A stretch of DNA of 64,000 nucleotides from an uncultured Ruminiclostridium sp. (GTDB lineage: Bacteria; Bacillota; Clostridia; Oscillospirales; Ruminococcaceae), in the NCBI GenBank assembly GCA_947627695.1, contig CANQXF010000005.1:104987-168986 (forward strand), in the 5' to 3' direction. The position numbers and the translations under genes were made by a program. How positions within the stretch are numbered: the stretch's first letter is position 1; each line of letters starts with the position of its first letter. Shown piece after piece: positions 7,609-14,950 of this stretch. The notes beneath the pieces were generated by a model that was not told where the DNA came from, searched no databases, and saw only the letters and a list, made by a program, of their open reading frames with translations.

Positions 7609-9685
7609 TGATAATATCCTCCGTTACATTATTGTTTTCTGTATTTTCTTTTTTCGGGAATTTTGCAAGGTAGCCTATAAAAAGCTGCGCTTTCTCCTCA
7701 TCGCCAAAGCGTACGTCGGACTGCCATGCCTTATGCAGCTTCGTTGCTGTATTTTCATACAATGATAAGAGCCAAGCTGCCCGCCAGCTTTCTTTTCCTT
7801 CGGCTGTTTCATTCTTTGCACGATAAGACTTTGCCCAGGTAATATACGGATTCATTCTTGTACCGAGCGTATTCAGCGTGCGGACGGGATACTCTGCCGC
7901 AGACCGGTACATTCCGCTTCCTGCAAGCTGCGTCGGCAGATCGCCGTCGCGAACAACTTTGCAATACAATGCATGAAGTTCATCTGACACTTTTAAAAGC
8001 TGTCCTAAAAGGTATGGTAGGTTATCCATATAATTCTCCTTTTGTATGCCCGCACGATAGAGTAAAATTCCCATAAGCGAGAGCATTTCTTTTATGTAGT
8101 TTATAAATGTATGGCTGTTCTTTTCGTCATTTTTCCGCAGCTTTACAGCAGCCATTTGATTGCCGACAAATCCGCCAAGCGTTGTTGCCTGGTTCGCTGT
8201 AAGGTGCAGATCGGCGGCAGCTGATACAGAGGGTTCCAGCATAAGTTGGATCCCATGGTATTTCGGTATCAGTGTTATCTTCTTTTCTTTGGCATTTTTA
8301 TCCTTTCGCTTTATGAGTTCGCCGTTTTGCTTCCAAAAGCGGTTCAGAACATCTGCGGCGGTTGTCGGAAAAATAACACGAGGCTTTCCGAACGGAAATT
8401 CGGGGAGATTTTCTCCGCCCGCCGTCCATTGCTCACTCATCACTTCAAGCTCCCGCGCGTCGGTATGATGGGAATATATGACCTTTGTGCGCCCGTCGTC
8501 GATTTTCTTCAAAATAAAAATCTGAAGTCCGTCAGCCTTTGAGTCTGAACCGATTCCCTTTCCATGCCTCAGTTCGTCTATAAGACTCTTTGCGCAGGCT
8601 GAAAAAACGCTGTCGCCGCTGCACGAAAATGTATTTACAAACGAAATCGGCGTTTTGGGAAGGTGCAGCGGATAAGCGAAAAGTATTTCAGATTTATCGG
8701 TATTTATCCAGGTTTTCCCCTTTTGTTCCTCGCTGCCCAGCCATTCTAAAGCCGCCTGAAGATTTTTTCGGTTTTCAGTGGAGATAGGATAGCTTGCACT
8801 TTCAAATCGCCCGTATCTTTTTTGACATTCATGCTCTTTAAACATTGTGCGAAGTTTAACAGTAATACCCGACAGCTTTACTTGAGGCATAGGGTCTTTT
8901 ATCGGCGAATACGGCGAACCGAAAGCATCTAAATCTCTCGCGTCAGCGTTTTGTGTGCCCTTGTTTTCAGCTTCAAGTAAAGCCTCATTCAATTCTGTCA
9001 CAAACATATCGCTGACGGCGGGAATGCCCATTTCTATGAGGCGAGGTGTTTCCAGCGCAACACTTATATTATCTTTGCTGGTTTTCTCCGTTTTTTCGTT
9101 ATCCTTGCAAAGAAACAAAATTCCGAGTGCGATCGAAATATCCTTGCGCTCCGCAAGCATTGCAAACGCTCTGCTTTCCAGTTCTTGATGAAGGACCTGC
9201 GGGTCGATAAACATTCGGCTTTCCTCTGTCAGAATTTTCAGCGGCTCAAAATCCGGGACAAGTTTTTCGAGTTCGTTCGGCATTCTTTCCATGTGGCCTT
9301 TATATAAATCAAGGAAACTTTTTTTGCCCCAGTTGTTAATTTTACACCAACTGCGGATTTCATCGAGTTTATCAGTGTCCAACGACTCTGCAGTTAGTTT
9401 TGAAATATCGCCTTTAATTGAATCATCAGTCACGAGATAGAGAGGAGTAAGATTCATTATTGGAAAAGTACCGTGATTTGAGCCGTATTTTCTAAGAAGT
9501 TTGCCGAGTTCTTTGTCAACGGTCGATATTTCCAAAACCTTGCCGCCTTGTATGGTAATGTGATAGCAAGGCCGTTTTGCATTTATATTCGGAATTACAA
9601 GATATTTCCTGTTCCAGACATTCGCCTTGACGCCTGCGCCGTTCATCGCCTCAGACAAATTATACAGTTCATTTATCACAGACAA
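7601..9685 (-). CDS. cas8c: Type I-C Cascade large subunit Cas8c (Csd1)
   Basis: 694 residues, somewhat longer than the commonest family members. The N-terminus (YNLSEAMNGAGV, then PCYHITIQGGKVLEI) and the FVNTFSCSGDSVFSACAKSL and YHGIQLMLEPSVS segments are as expected for Csd1. It recognises the PAM and holds the target in Cascade. In type I-C the 3' part of this gene is also known to yield a separate small Cas11-like subunit by internal initiation; I did not pin down such a start here. It overlaps cas5 by 10 bases upstream and cas7 by 8 downstream. Confidence 0.92.
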   Translation of the reverse strand: MSVINELYNLSEAMNGAGVKANVWNRKYLVIPNINAKRPCYHITIQGGKVLEISTVDKELGKLLRKYGSNHGTFPIMNLTPLYLVTDDSIKGDISKLTAESLDTDKLDEIRSWCKINNWGKKSFLDLYKGHMERMPNELEKLVPDFEPLKILTEESRMFIDPQVLHQELESRAFAMLAERKDISIALGILFLCKDNEKTEKTSKDNISVALETPRLIEMGIPAVSDMFVTELNEALLEAENKGTQNADARDLDAFGSPYSPIKDPMPQVKLSGITVKLRTMFKEHECQKRYGRFESASYPISTENRKNLQAALEWLGSEEQKGKTWINTDKSEILFAYPLHLPKTPISFVNTFSCSGDSVFSACAKSLIDELRHGKGIGSDSKADGLQIFILKKIDDGRTKVIYSHHTDARELEVMSEQWTAGGENLPEFPFGKPRVIFPTTAADVLNRFWKQNGELIKRKDKNAKEKKITLIPKYHGIQLMLEPSVSAAADLHLTANQATTLGGFVGNQMAAVKLRKNDEKNSHTFINYIKEMLSLMGILLYRAGIQKENYMDNLPYLLGQLLKVSDELHALYCKVVRDGDLPTQLAGSGMYRSAAEYPVRTLNTLGTRMNPYITWAKSYRAKNETAEGKESWRAAWLLSLYENTATKLHKAWQSDVRFGDEEKAQLFIGYLAKFPKKENTENNNVTEDIINE

Positions 9686-10353
9686 TCCTCCCTTCTCGGG
9701 AACTCAAGAACGCCTTTATGAATGACGATGTCAGTGTCATAAACCGCGCAATATTGCGAATTATAGCCGTCGTTAAACACGCTTCTGAGCATTGACGGAA
9801 TACAAATGTCGGGAAGCTCGGCACATACACGTGTGCTTTCACGAAAAGGTCCGAAATACGACACTGTAAACTCGCTCCACCCGAGAGAAAGCGTTGCATA
9901 AGACTGCCCGCACGCCAAGCGGCGATTGAAGATCTCCTGGTAAGCATGACCCGGTGAAGTCGTTGAGCTGTCCCACTTTCTTGCAGATCGAGACAATTTG
10001 TCTTTATCAGGATTTGGGATCACATCGGCGTAAAGCCGATAGCAAACGTCAAGCAAGACAGTCGCAAACATCCGGTAATTATTGCCCTCTTTTACATCCT
10101 TAGCCTTGCGCAAAGGTCCGCCATAATTCGTGGCATATGAGTGGAAAACAGGCACACTGCACAGCTCAACTTTTCGAGGAATTACAAGTACGGCAGGTCC
10201 CCAGAGAACACTCTCAAAAAGCGCACGTACAGCGGAATACGTTGGTGCAGGATAACTGCACGGAGAATCTCCGCTGTCGGGCCTTGTCCATATCGCAGTG
10301 TTCCCTGCAACTTCCATTGCAACCGGATATGTTTTCTTTACCAAAAACATCAT
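9676..10353 (-). CDS. cas5c: Type I-C Cas5 (Cas5d), probable crRNA endonuclease with altered active site
   Basis: About 225 residues. The start is uncertain: AAAGGAG (10360-10354) is followed at once by ATGATG (10353 and 10350) and, 9 bases away, by an in-frame TTG (10344). The TYSAVRALFESVLW and EIFNRRLACGQ regions and the C-terminal EFPRREDC identify Cas5d. In the well-studied Bacillus halodurans enzyme Tyr46, Lys116 and His117 cut the pre-crRNA; from memory of that sequence, the equivalent positions here read Leu (ESVLW), His and Ala (GHAY). It is the first gene of the operon and overlaps cas8c by 10 bases. Confidence 0.88.
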   Translation of the reverse strand: MMFLVKKTYPVAMEVAGNTAIWTRPDSGDSPCSYPAPTYSAVRALFESVLWGPAVLVIPRKVELCSVPVFHSYATNYGGPLRKAKDVKEGNNYRMFATVLLDVCYRLYADVIPNPDKDKLSRSARKWDSSTTSPGHAYQEIFNRRLACGQSYATLSLGWSEFTVSYFGPFRESTRVCAELPDICIPSMLRSVFNDGYNSQYCAVYDTDIVIHKGVLEFPRREDCL

Positions 10354-10508
10354 CTCCTTTCGTAATTTTTGGGATTTATAATTTTTAGTCAAATTATAAC
10401 AAGAAGTTTTTTGTAATAAGGCGGGGATTTTTACTGCCTTATCATAAAGTCGTAAGTATGGTCTAACGGGTATTGTTTTCTTTTTTCAATCAGAAAATAT
10501 CTGACCTT

Positions 10509-10537
10509 ATAATAGCGCAATGAAATAAAAATGTCAA
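10509..10537 (-). promoter_or_regulatory. Promoter of the cas operon
   Basis: Minus strand: TTGACA (10537-10532), 17-base spacer, TATTAT (10514-10509). Transcription would start near 10502, leaving a leader of about 150 bases. The start region carries the small palindrome TCAGATATTTTCTGA, a possible operator, and the leader contains a hairpin with arms TAAGGC and GCCTTA around 10415-10440. Confidence 0.75.
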
Positions 10538-10733
10538 GAGGTATCTGTACATATTATCGGACTTGAAATTTCTTTTCAATATTTTTTCAAAGATGGTCGT
10601 TCCCGCTTGCAGAAAAATTCTAAAACAAAGCTGACAGGTATAATCGAAAACATGTTAGAAATTTGTTAGAAATCCGTATAAATTTTACACAAACGCAAAA
10701 TAAAAAAAGCACCTCCATAGTTTGGGGCGCGCT

Positions 10734-10795
10734 GCGATTTTTCGGTTTTGCGTAAGCAAAATGAATTTCCTTAAGGGAAATTCAAGAAAAATCGC
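10734..10795. repeat. Palindromic element with two arms inside a closing stem
   Basis: A closing stem GCGATTTTTC (10734-10743) pairs with GAAAAATCGC (10786-10795). Inside it are two hairpins: TTTTGC-GTAA-GCAAAA (10746-10761) and GAATTTCC-TTAA-GGGAAATTC (10763-10783). The result is a three-way junction with almost no unpaired bases. It lies in the gene-free 10.4-11.06 kb stretch upstream of the cas promoter and contains no coding signal. Confidence 0.7.
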
Positions 10796-10834
10796 ACATG
10801 GAAAAGAGCTGAGGGCAAGCCGTAAGGCGACGGA

Positions 10835-10885
10835 CGAAGGCTTTTACCGTTTGAAAAAACGCCTTCGTAAAACGAGGGCGTTTTT
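10835..10885. other. Pair of mutually exclusive hairpins, terminator-like
   Basis: CGAAGGC (10835-10841) can pair with GCCTTCG (10861-10867). Alternatively AAAAACGCC (10855-10863) pairs with GGCGTTTTT (10877-10885), with an inner CGT/ACG pairing. The second form has T-runs on both strands and would terminate in either direction. No gene reads through it clearly, so it may be part of the neighbouring palindromic element or a bidirectional terminator. Confidence 0.5.
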
Positions 10886-10917
10886 CCTAACGACGTGTGG
10901 CATGTTACCAAAAAGAT

Positions 10918-10969
10918 ATTAAAACTGCATAACATAAAAACACGCTCCCGTGAATTGGGAGCGTGTTGA
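10918..10969. repeat. 52-bp direct repeat with hairpin, copy 2 (beyond the cas leader)
   Basis: Identical to 4384-4435 and in the same orientation, 6,534 bp apart. Here it lies about 95 bases downstream of the minus-strand gene at 11063-11482 and could serve as that gene's terminator. A second small palindrome (GCGGCT-C-AGCCGC) follows at once. Together the two copies bracket the cas operon. Confidence 0.85.
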
Positions 10970-11062
10970 AGCGGCTCAGCCGCTGTCTAAACATTACAAA
11001 AAAGATTTTTAAATTTGTTCACAAAATTGAATTATATCATATTTTCTAAACCTGTCAACAAA

Positions 11063-11482
11063 TTATTTCAGTTTTATTACATCTCCACCGTCTTGTTCAG
11101 ACATACCATAGCCGGTATCATTAATGATTTCATAGTCATCTCCCAGCAACTCGCAAAGCTTTTTATACACAAATCTGACCGCACCATCAAATCTCTGTTC
11201 GTCTTCTTTGTTGTCAAAGCCTTTGTAGGAGAATTCGTGCTCATTATTGATAAACAATTTGGGGTATTCCTCGTTAATATAATTGGTCATGCTTTCTGAT
11301 TCGGATTGACCTATTAATCTATCCTCATAATATTTAATTGCTTTATGAGTGCCATCAAGCGAATAGATATCATCTGCAAAATACCCATCGCTGCTTATTC
11401 TTACGGGTGAGGAAATCTGCCCTTCTTCACATATCCACACAAAATACGAGCCATGATCAAAGAAGAGCCTTAACATTCTCAT
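11063..11482 (-). CDS. Small acidic protein, possible immunity protein
   Basis: 139 residues, rich in Asp, Glu, Tyr and Phe, with no signal peptide or membrane segment; I do not recognise the family. It starts at 11482 within an ATGA overlap with the stop of a broken upstream frame that looks like the C-terminus of a secreted or contact-dependent toxin. Small acidic single-domain proteins directly behind such toxin ends are commonly immunity proteins. That is inference from position and composition only. Base composition is more AT-rich than the housekeeping genes around. Confidence 0.5.
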   Translation of the reverse strand: MRMLRLFFDHGSYFVWICEEGQISSPVRISSDGYFADDIYSLDGTHKAIKYYEDRLIGQSESESMTNYINEEYPKLFINNEHEFSYKGFDNKEDEQRFDGAVRFVYKKLCELLGDDYEIINDTGYGMSEQDGGDVIKLK

Positions 11483-11620
11483 TTTATAAAATTCTCCAAA
11501 TGATTCGGATCAGCTCCAACAATGAAGTCGTTTGAACCAACAGTTATACCAACAACATAATCTTTGCCTTTAAAATTTACATGATAAGCTGTCGATTACC
11601 TTTAGCAACAGGAATAAAAT
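11479..11620 (-). pseudogene. C-terminal remnant of a toxin-like or secreted protein
   Basis: Read on the minus strand, one frame gives NFIPVAKGN and, after a one-base shift, another gives STAYHVNFKGKDYVVGITVG then SNDFIVGADPNHLENFIK followed by TGA. The second piece looks like a real protein end and overlaps the start of the next gene. There is no start codon or N-terminal part, since tRNA-Leu lies immediately upstream. It is a frameshifted, truncated gene end, best explained as debris from a recombination or integration event beside the tRNA gene. Confidence 0.5.
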
Positions 11621-11625
11621 TTCCT

Positions 11626-11713
11626 TGGTGCCGCTGACCGGACTTGAACCGGTACGGTATCGCTACCGAGGGATTTTAAGTCCCTTGTGTCTGCCTATTC
11701 CACCACAGCGGCA
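11626..11713 (-). tRNA. tRNA-Leu (anticodon UAA)
   Basis: A class II tRNA of 88 bases. The acceptor stem pairs GCCGCTG (5', at 11713-11707) with CAGCGGC. The anticodon stem-loop reads GGGACTTAAAATCCC with TAA as anticodon, a long variable arm (CGGTAGCGATACCG) follows, and the T-arm reads CCGGTTCAAGTCCGG. The CCA end is encoded (11628-11626). Like many tRNA genes bordering islands it may have served as an integration site, though no duplicated 3' end was found in the window. Confidence 0.95.
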
Positions 11714-11760
11714 ATTATTAGCTTTGATTATTATATCTCAATTTTACCGTTTTGTCAAGC

Positions 11761-11797
11761 AAAAACAGACTCACAATGCTGTGAGTCTGTTTTTTTA
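11761..11797. terminator. Intrinsic terminator of the collagen-like gene
   Basis: The stem AAACAGACTCACA pairs with TGTGAGTCTGTTT around a 4-base loop and has T-runs on both strands. It lies just past the stop of the minus-strand gene at 11804-13291. Confidence 0.85.
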
Positions 11798-11803
11798 TTT
11801 GGC

Positions 11804-13291
11804 TTATGCTATCCTCGTTATCACCAAATGCGCGGAAACAGGCTGAGTTCCTCCTGCGGAAGGCGTGATTATCAGCGACGAGGGATTGTCAGCGGGATTT
11901 CTGAGAGTTATAACGGAGTTTACAGCAGTGGTGGTTATCAGGGAGATACCCGTTATTCCCGACGCTCCCGAGGCGCGCCCTGCAACGGTGTAGTCAAGCT
12001 CGTCGCCGTTAAGGGTCAGGACGAGTTGTCCCGCCTGATTTACGGGAACGCTGAATTCCACCTTATACGTTCCTATTTCGGGAAGATTGAAGGAGTCGTC
12101 AGTCACCCTCGTTATAGTGCCGTCGTTTGAGGACGTTCTGGGGAAGCTGACGTCTGTTCCCGGAGCTACCGAGTCCGCATTGTCAGAGGGCATAAGAGCG
12201 TAGAAATCAGCGTAACCCAATACGCCGCCAGGCTCGCCCTGAGGTCCTACGGGACCTTGGGGACCTGTTTCACCTTGAGGACCTGCGGGACCCGTTGCGC
12301 CTGTCGGGCCTGCGGGGCCTTGGGGGCCTGTTTCACCTTGTGGGCCTGCGGGACCTGTTGCACCTGTCGGGCCTGCAGGGCCTTGAGGTCCTGTTTCGCC
12401 TTGTGGACCTGCGGGGCCCGTTGCGCCTGTCGGGCCTGCAGGACCTTGGGGTCCTGTTTCGCCTTGTGGACCTTGGGGACCTGTTGCGCCTGTCGGACCT
12501 GCAGGGCCTTGGGGGCCTGTTTCACCCTGTGGGCCTGCGGGGCCTGTTGCGCCTGCTACGCCTGCGGGGCCTTGGGGTCCTGTTTCGCCTTGTGGACCTT
12601 GGGGACCTGCTGGGCCTATCTCGCCCTGAGGTCCTTGGGGTCCTGTTTCGCCTTGCGGGCCTGTGGGGCCTTGGGGTCCTACGGGACCTGTTTCGCCCTG
12701 CGGGCCTTGAGGACCGACGGGACCTGTATCACCTTGGGGTCCCTGAGGACCTGCGGGTCCTGTTGCTCCTGTGGCTCCTGTGGGTCCCTGAGGTCCTACG
12801 GGTCCTGTTTCGCCTTGGGGCCCCTGAGGGCCTACGGGTCCTGTTTCACCCTGAGGGCCTTGGGGACCTTGCGGGCCTGTTTCACCTACGGGTCCTTGTG
12901 GACCTATAGGTCCTGTCGCACCTGTCGGACCTTCAACGCCCATTGGACCCTGAGGACCTACGGGGCCTGTTGCGCCCACCGGTCCTCTTGGTCCAGTTGC
13001 ACCGGCAGGGCCGGGAAGTCCCATAGGTCCCTGCTCGCCGGCAGGTCCTGTTTCGCCCTGAGGTCCCTCGGGACCTCTTTCGCCCTCGGGTCCGGGAAAT
13101 CCCATAGGTCCTCTCGGCCCTGCGGGTCCCATTGGTCCCATCGGTCCCATAGGACCCATTGGTCCGGGAGGACCGGGGATATACTCGGGACAGCAGGAAT
13201 TGCCGTTATTGCTGCCGCAGCCGCAGTCGTTGTTACGGTTGTTTCTGCCGCAGCTGTTATTGTTATTGGAATTGTTATAGAACGAATTCAT
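11804..13291 (-). CDS. BclA-like collagen-repeat surface protein
   Basis: 495 residues. An Asn- and Cys-rich N-terminus of about 37 residues has no signal peptide. It is followed by an uninterrupted run of Gly-X-Y triplets of about 320 residues, rich in [11 protein letters not shown] and [11 protein letters not shown], and a C-terminal domain of about 135 residues ([14 protein letters not shown], then APGTDVSFP) like the trimerising jelly-roll end of BclA-type exosporium glycoproteins. Such proteins form hair-like trimers on spores or cells, often glycosylated on the Thr residues. The near-identical triplet DNA means the repeat number is probably unstable. A terminator follows at 11761-11797. 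Confidence 0.88.
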   Translation of the reverse strand: MNSFYNNSNNNNSCGRNNRNNDCGCGSNNGNSCCPEYIPGPPGPMGPMGPMGPMGPAGPRGPMGFPGPEGERGPEGPQGETGPAGEQGPMGLPGPAGATGPRGPVGATGPVGPQGPMGVEGPTGATGPIGPQGPVGETGPQGPQGPQGETGPVGPQGPQGETGPVGPQGPTGATGATGPAGPQGPQGDTGPVGPQGPQGETGPVGPQGPTGPQGETGPQGPQGEIGPAGPQGPQGETGPQGPAGVAGATGPAGPQGETGPQGPAGPTGATGPQGPQGETGPQGPAGPTGATGPAGPQGETGPQGPAGPTGATGPAGPQGETGPQGPAGPTGATGPAGPQGETGPQGPVGPQGEPGGVLGYADFYALMPSDNADSVAPGTDVSFPRTSSNDGTITRVTDDSFNLPEIGTYKVEFSVPVNQAGQLVLTLNGDELDYTVAGRASGASGITGISLITTTAVNSVITLRNPADNPSSLIITPSAGGTQPVSAHLVITRIA

Positions 13292-13441
13292 TTTCTTCCT
13301 CCTGAAACTGTCGTTTCCGCCTGAAGCGGAACAGTTGACGCCGTGCGTCTATATATAATATGCGGCAGTATGAAAAACGACACTGTGATTTCCGCCTGCG
13401 AAAACAGATCTTATTTGTCGCTTCTTTTATCCTGCATTTTG

Positions 13442-13470
13442 TTGACAAAAGACTGGAAAAGTATTACAAT
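13442..13470 (+). promoter_or_regulatory. Promoter, distal, pointing to fucO
   Basis: TTGACA (13442-13447), 17-base spacer, TACAAT (13465-13470). It lies about 165 bases upstream of the fucO start, behind a second promoter, and could drive a longer fucO leader or a short separate transcript. I see no open frame or strong hairpin between the two. Confidence 0.6.
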
Positions 13471-13579
13471 ATAATATATAGACAAGCAGCTGCTAAGGTT
13501 GTGATTTCCGCAAGGATAAAGGAAGAGGAACGCTGATAAATTTCGTAACAGACCCTGTCCGTTTTTCGCAAAATTCCCC

Positions 13580-13608
13580 TTGAATATACGGCGAAGCAGG
13601 GTTATAAT
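13580..13608 (+). promoter_or_regulatory. Promoter of fucO, proximal
   Basis: TTGAAT (13580-13585), 17-base spacer, TATAAT (13603-13608). The start codon follows 28 bases later behind CGGAGG, giving a short leader. Confidence 0.75.
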
Positions 13609-13636
13609 TTAAAAAAAGCAGAACGGAGGAAACATA

Positions 13637-14791
13637 ATGGCAAACAGATTTATTCTTAACGAAACTTCCTACTTCGGAGCAGGCGCAAGAGAGACCCTTG
13701 CGGACGAGGTAAAGGCAAGAGGCTTTAAAAAGCTCCTTTTCGTAACGGACAAGACGCTTCTTGACTGCGGCGTGGCAGGCAAGGTCACCGAAGTGCTGGA
13801 CAAGGCGGGCATACCTTACGAGATCTATTCCGACATAAAAGCAAATCCCACCGTTAAAAACGTTCAGGACGGCGTTGAAGTTTTCAAAAACAGCGGTGCT
13901 GACGCTATCGTGGCAGTTGGCGGCGGTTCTGTAATGGATACCGCAAAGGGCATCGGCATTATCGTTGCCAACCCCGAATATGCGGACGTTGTATCGCTTG
14001 AAGGAGTTGCTCCCACCAAAAACAAGAGCGTTCCCGTTATCGCGCTTCCCACAACCTCGGGAACGGCCGCCGAGGTAACTATAAACTATGTTATCACCGA
14101 CGAAGTGAACAAGAAAAAAATGGTCTGCGTCGACCCTCACGATATCCCCGTTGTCGCCATAGTTGACAGCGACCTTATGATGGGAATGCCAAAGGGACTT
14201 TGCGCTTCTACCGGAATGGACGCGCTGACCCACGCTATCGAGGGATATATCACCGCAGGAGCTTGGGAAATGTCGGATATGGTGGAGCTGCGCGCTATCG
14301 AGCTTATCCATCAGAGCCTTTACGACAGCGTAAACGGCGACCCCAAAGCCCGCGAGACTATGGCACTGGCACAGTATGTGGCAGGTATGGGCTTCTCAAA
14401 CGTAGGTCTGGGAATAGTTCACTCCATGGCTCACCCTCTGGGCGCTTTCTATGACACTCCTCACGGCGTGGCAAACGCGCTGCTGCTGCCGTACGTGCTG
14501 GAATACAACGCCGAGAGCCCCGCAAAGCCGAAGTTCAGAGCTATCGCAAAGGCGATGGGCGTAAATCATACCGAGGAAATGAACGATGACGAATGTGTTG
14601 CCGCAGCCATAGACGCTGTACGCAAGCTCTCCGTTTCTATCGACATTCCTCAGAAATTGTCTGAAATAGGCGTGAAAGAAGAGGATCTGGAGGCGTTGTC
14701 CGTGGCGGCGTTCAACGACGTATGCACAGGCGGAAATCCCCGTCCCACTTCTCCCGAAGAAATTCTGGAAATTTACAAAAAGGCATATTGA
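13637..14791 (+). CDS. fucO: Lactaldehyde reductase / iron-dependent alcohol dehydrogenase
   Basis: 384 residues, co-linear with E. coli FucO as remembered over its whole length: MANRFILNE start, NAD-binding GGGSVMDTAKG, PTTSGTAAEVT, the metal-site run DALTHAIEGYIT, AGMGFSNVGLGIVHSMAHPL with its His ligands, and the end CTGGNPRPTS. The family reduces L-lactaldehyde to 1,2-propanediol with NADH, an electron sink of fucose and rhamnose fermentation. No fucose genes are adjacent, so another aldehyde is possible. It has its own promoters and terminator. Confidence 0.9.
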   Translation: MANRFILNETSYFGAGARETLADEVKARGFKKLLFVTDKTLLDCGVAGKVTEVLDKAGIPYEIYSDIKANPTVKNVQDGVEVFKNSGADAIVAVGGGSVMDTAKGIGIIVANPEYADVVSLEGVAPTKNKSVPVIALPTTSGTAAEVTINYVITDEVNKKKMVCVDPHDIPVVAIVDSDLMMGMPKGLCASTGMDALTHAIEGYITAGAWEMSDMVELRAIELIHQSLYDSVNGDPKARETMALAQYVAGMGFSNVGLGIVHSMAHPLGAFYDTPHGVANALLLPYVLEYNAESPAKPKFRAIAKAMGVNHTEEMNDDECVAAAIDAVRKLSVSIDIPQKLSEIGVKEEDLEALSVAAFNDVCTGGNPRPTSPEEILEIYKKAY

Positions 14792-14807
14792 GTCTACGCT
14801 CCTTAAA

Positions 14808-14843
14808 AAGGGCTGCACATACGGCGTGCAGCCCTTATTTTTT
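14808..14843 (+). terminator. Terminator of fucO
   Basis: The stem AAGGGCTGCAC (14808-14818) pairs with GTGCAGCCCTT (14826-14836), followed by ATTTTTT. It lies 16 bases after the fucO stop. Confidence 0.9.
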
Positions 14844-14950
14844 GCGGTTATGGCAAAATGCTTATTCCCTCTTGATATTTTTGGAAAAATGGTGTAAAAT
14901 GTATAGAAGAATAAACCGCCGTCATTTTTGCGGCGGGAAGGGAGAGAGCA

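Noticed and set aside
10393..10917. CRISPR array or leader upstream of cas5
   Set aside because: No repeated 30-37 base units with regular spacers are present. The structured DNA there has single-copy hairpins only.
11626..11713. Attachment-site duplication of the tRNA-Leu 3' end
   Set aside because: I looked for a second copy of the tRNA end around the island and found none in the window, so an integration event at this tRNA is not proven.
12257..13324. A 355-codon plus-strand open frame opposite the collagen gene
   Set aside because: It is the mirror of the Gly-X-Y repeat DNA, which cannot form stops in that frame. It has no ribosome binding site and the composition (Cys/Ala/Leu/Arg repeats) is an artefact.
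13292..13400. A sporulation sigma (SigE/SigK) promoter before the collagen gene
   Set aside because: A CATA-n3-TA sequence (CATATTATA) is there, but no convincing -35 partner lies at the right distance.
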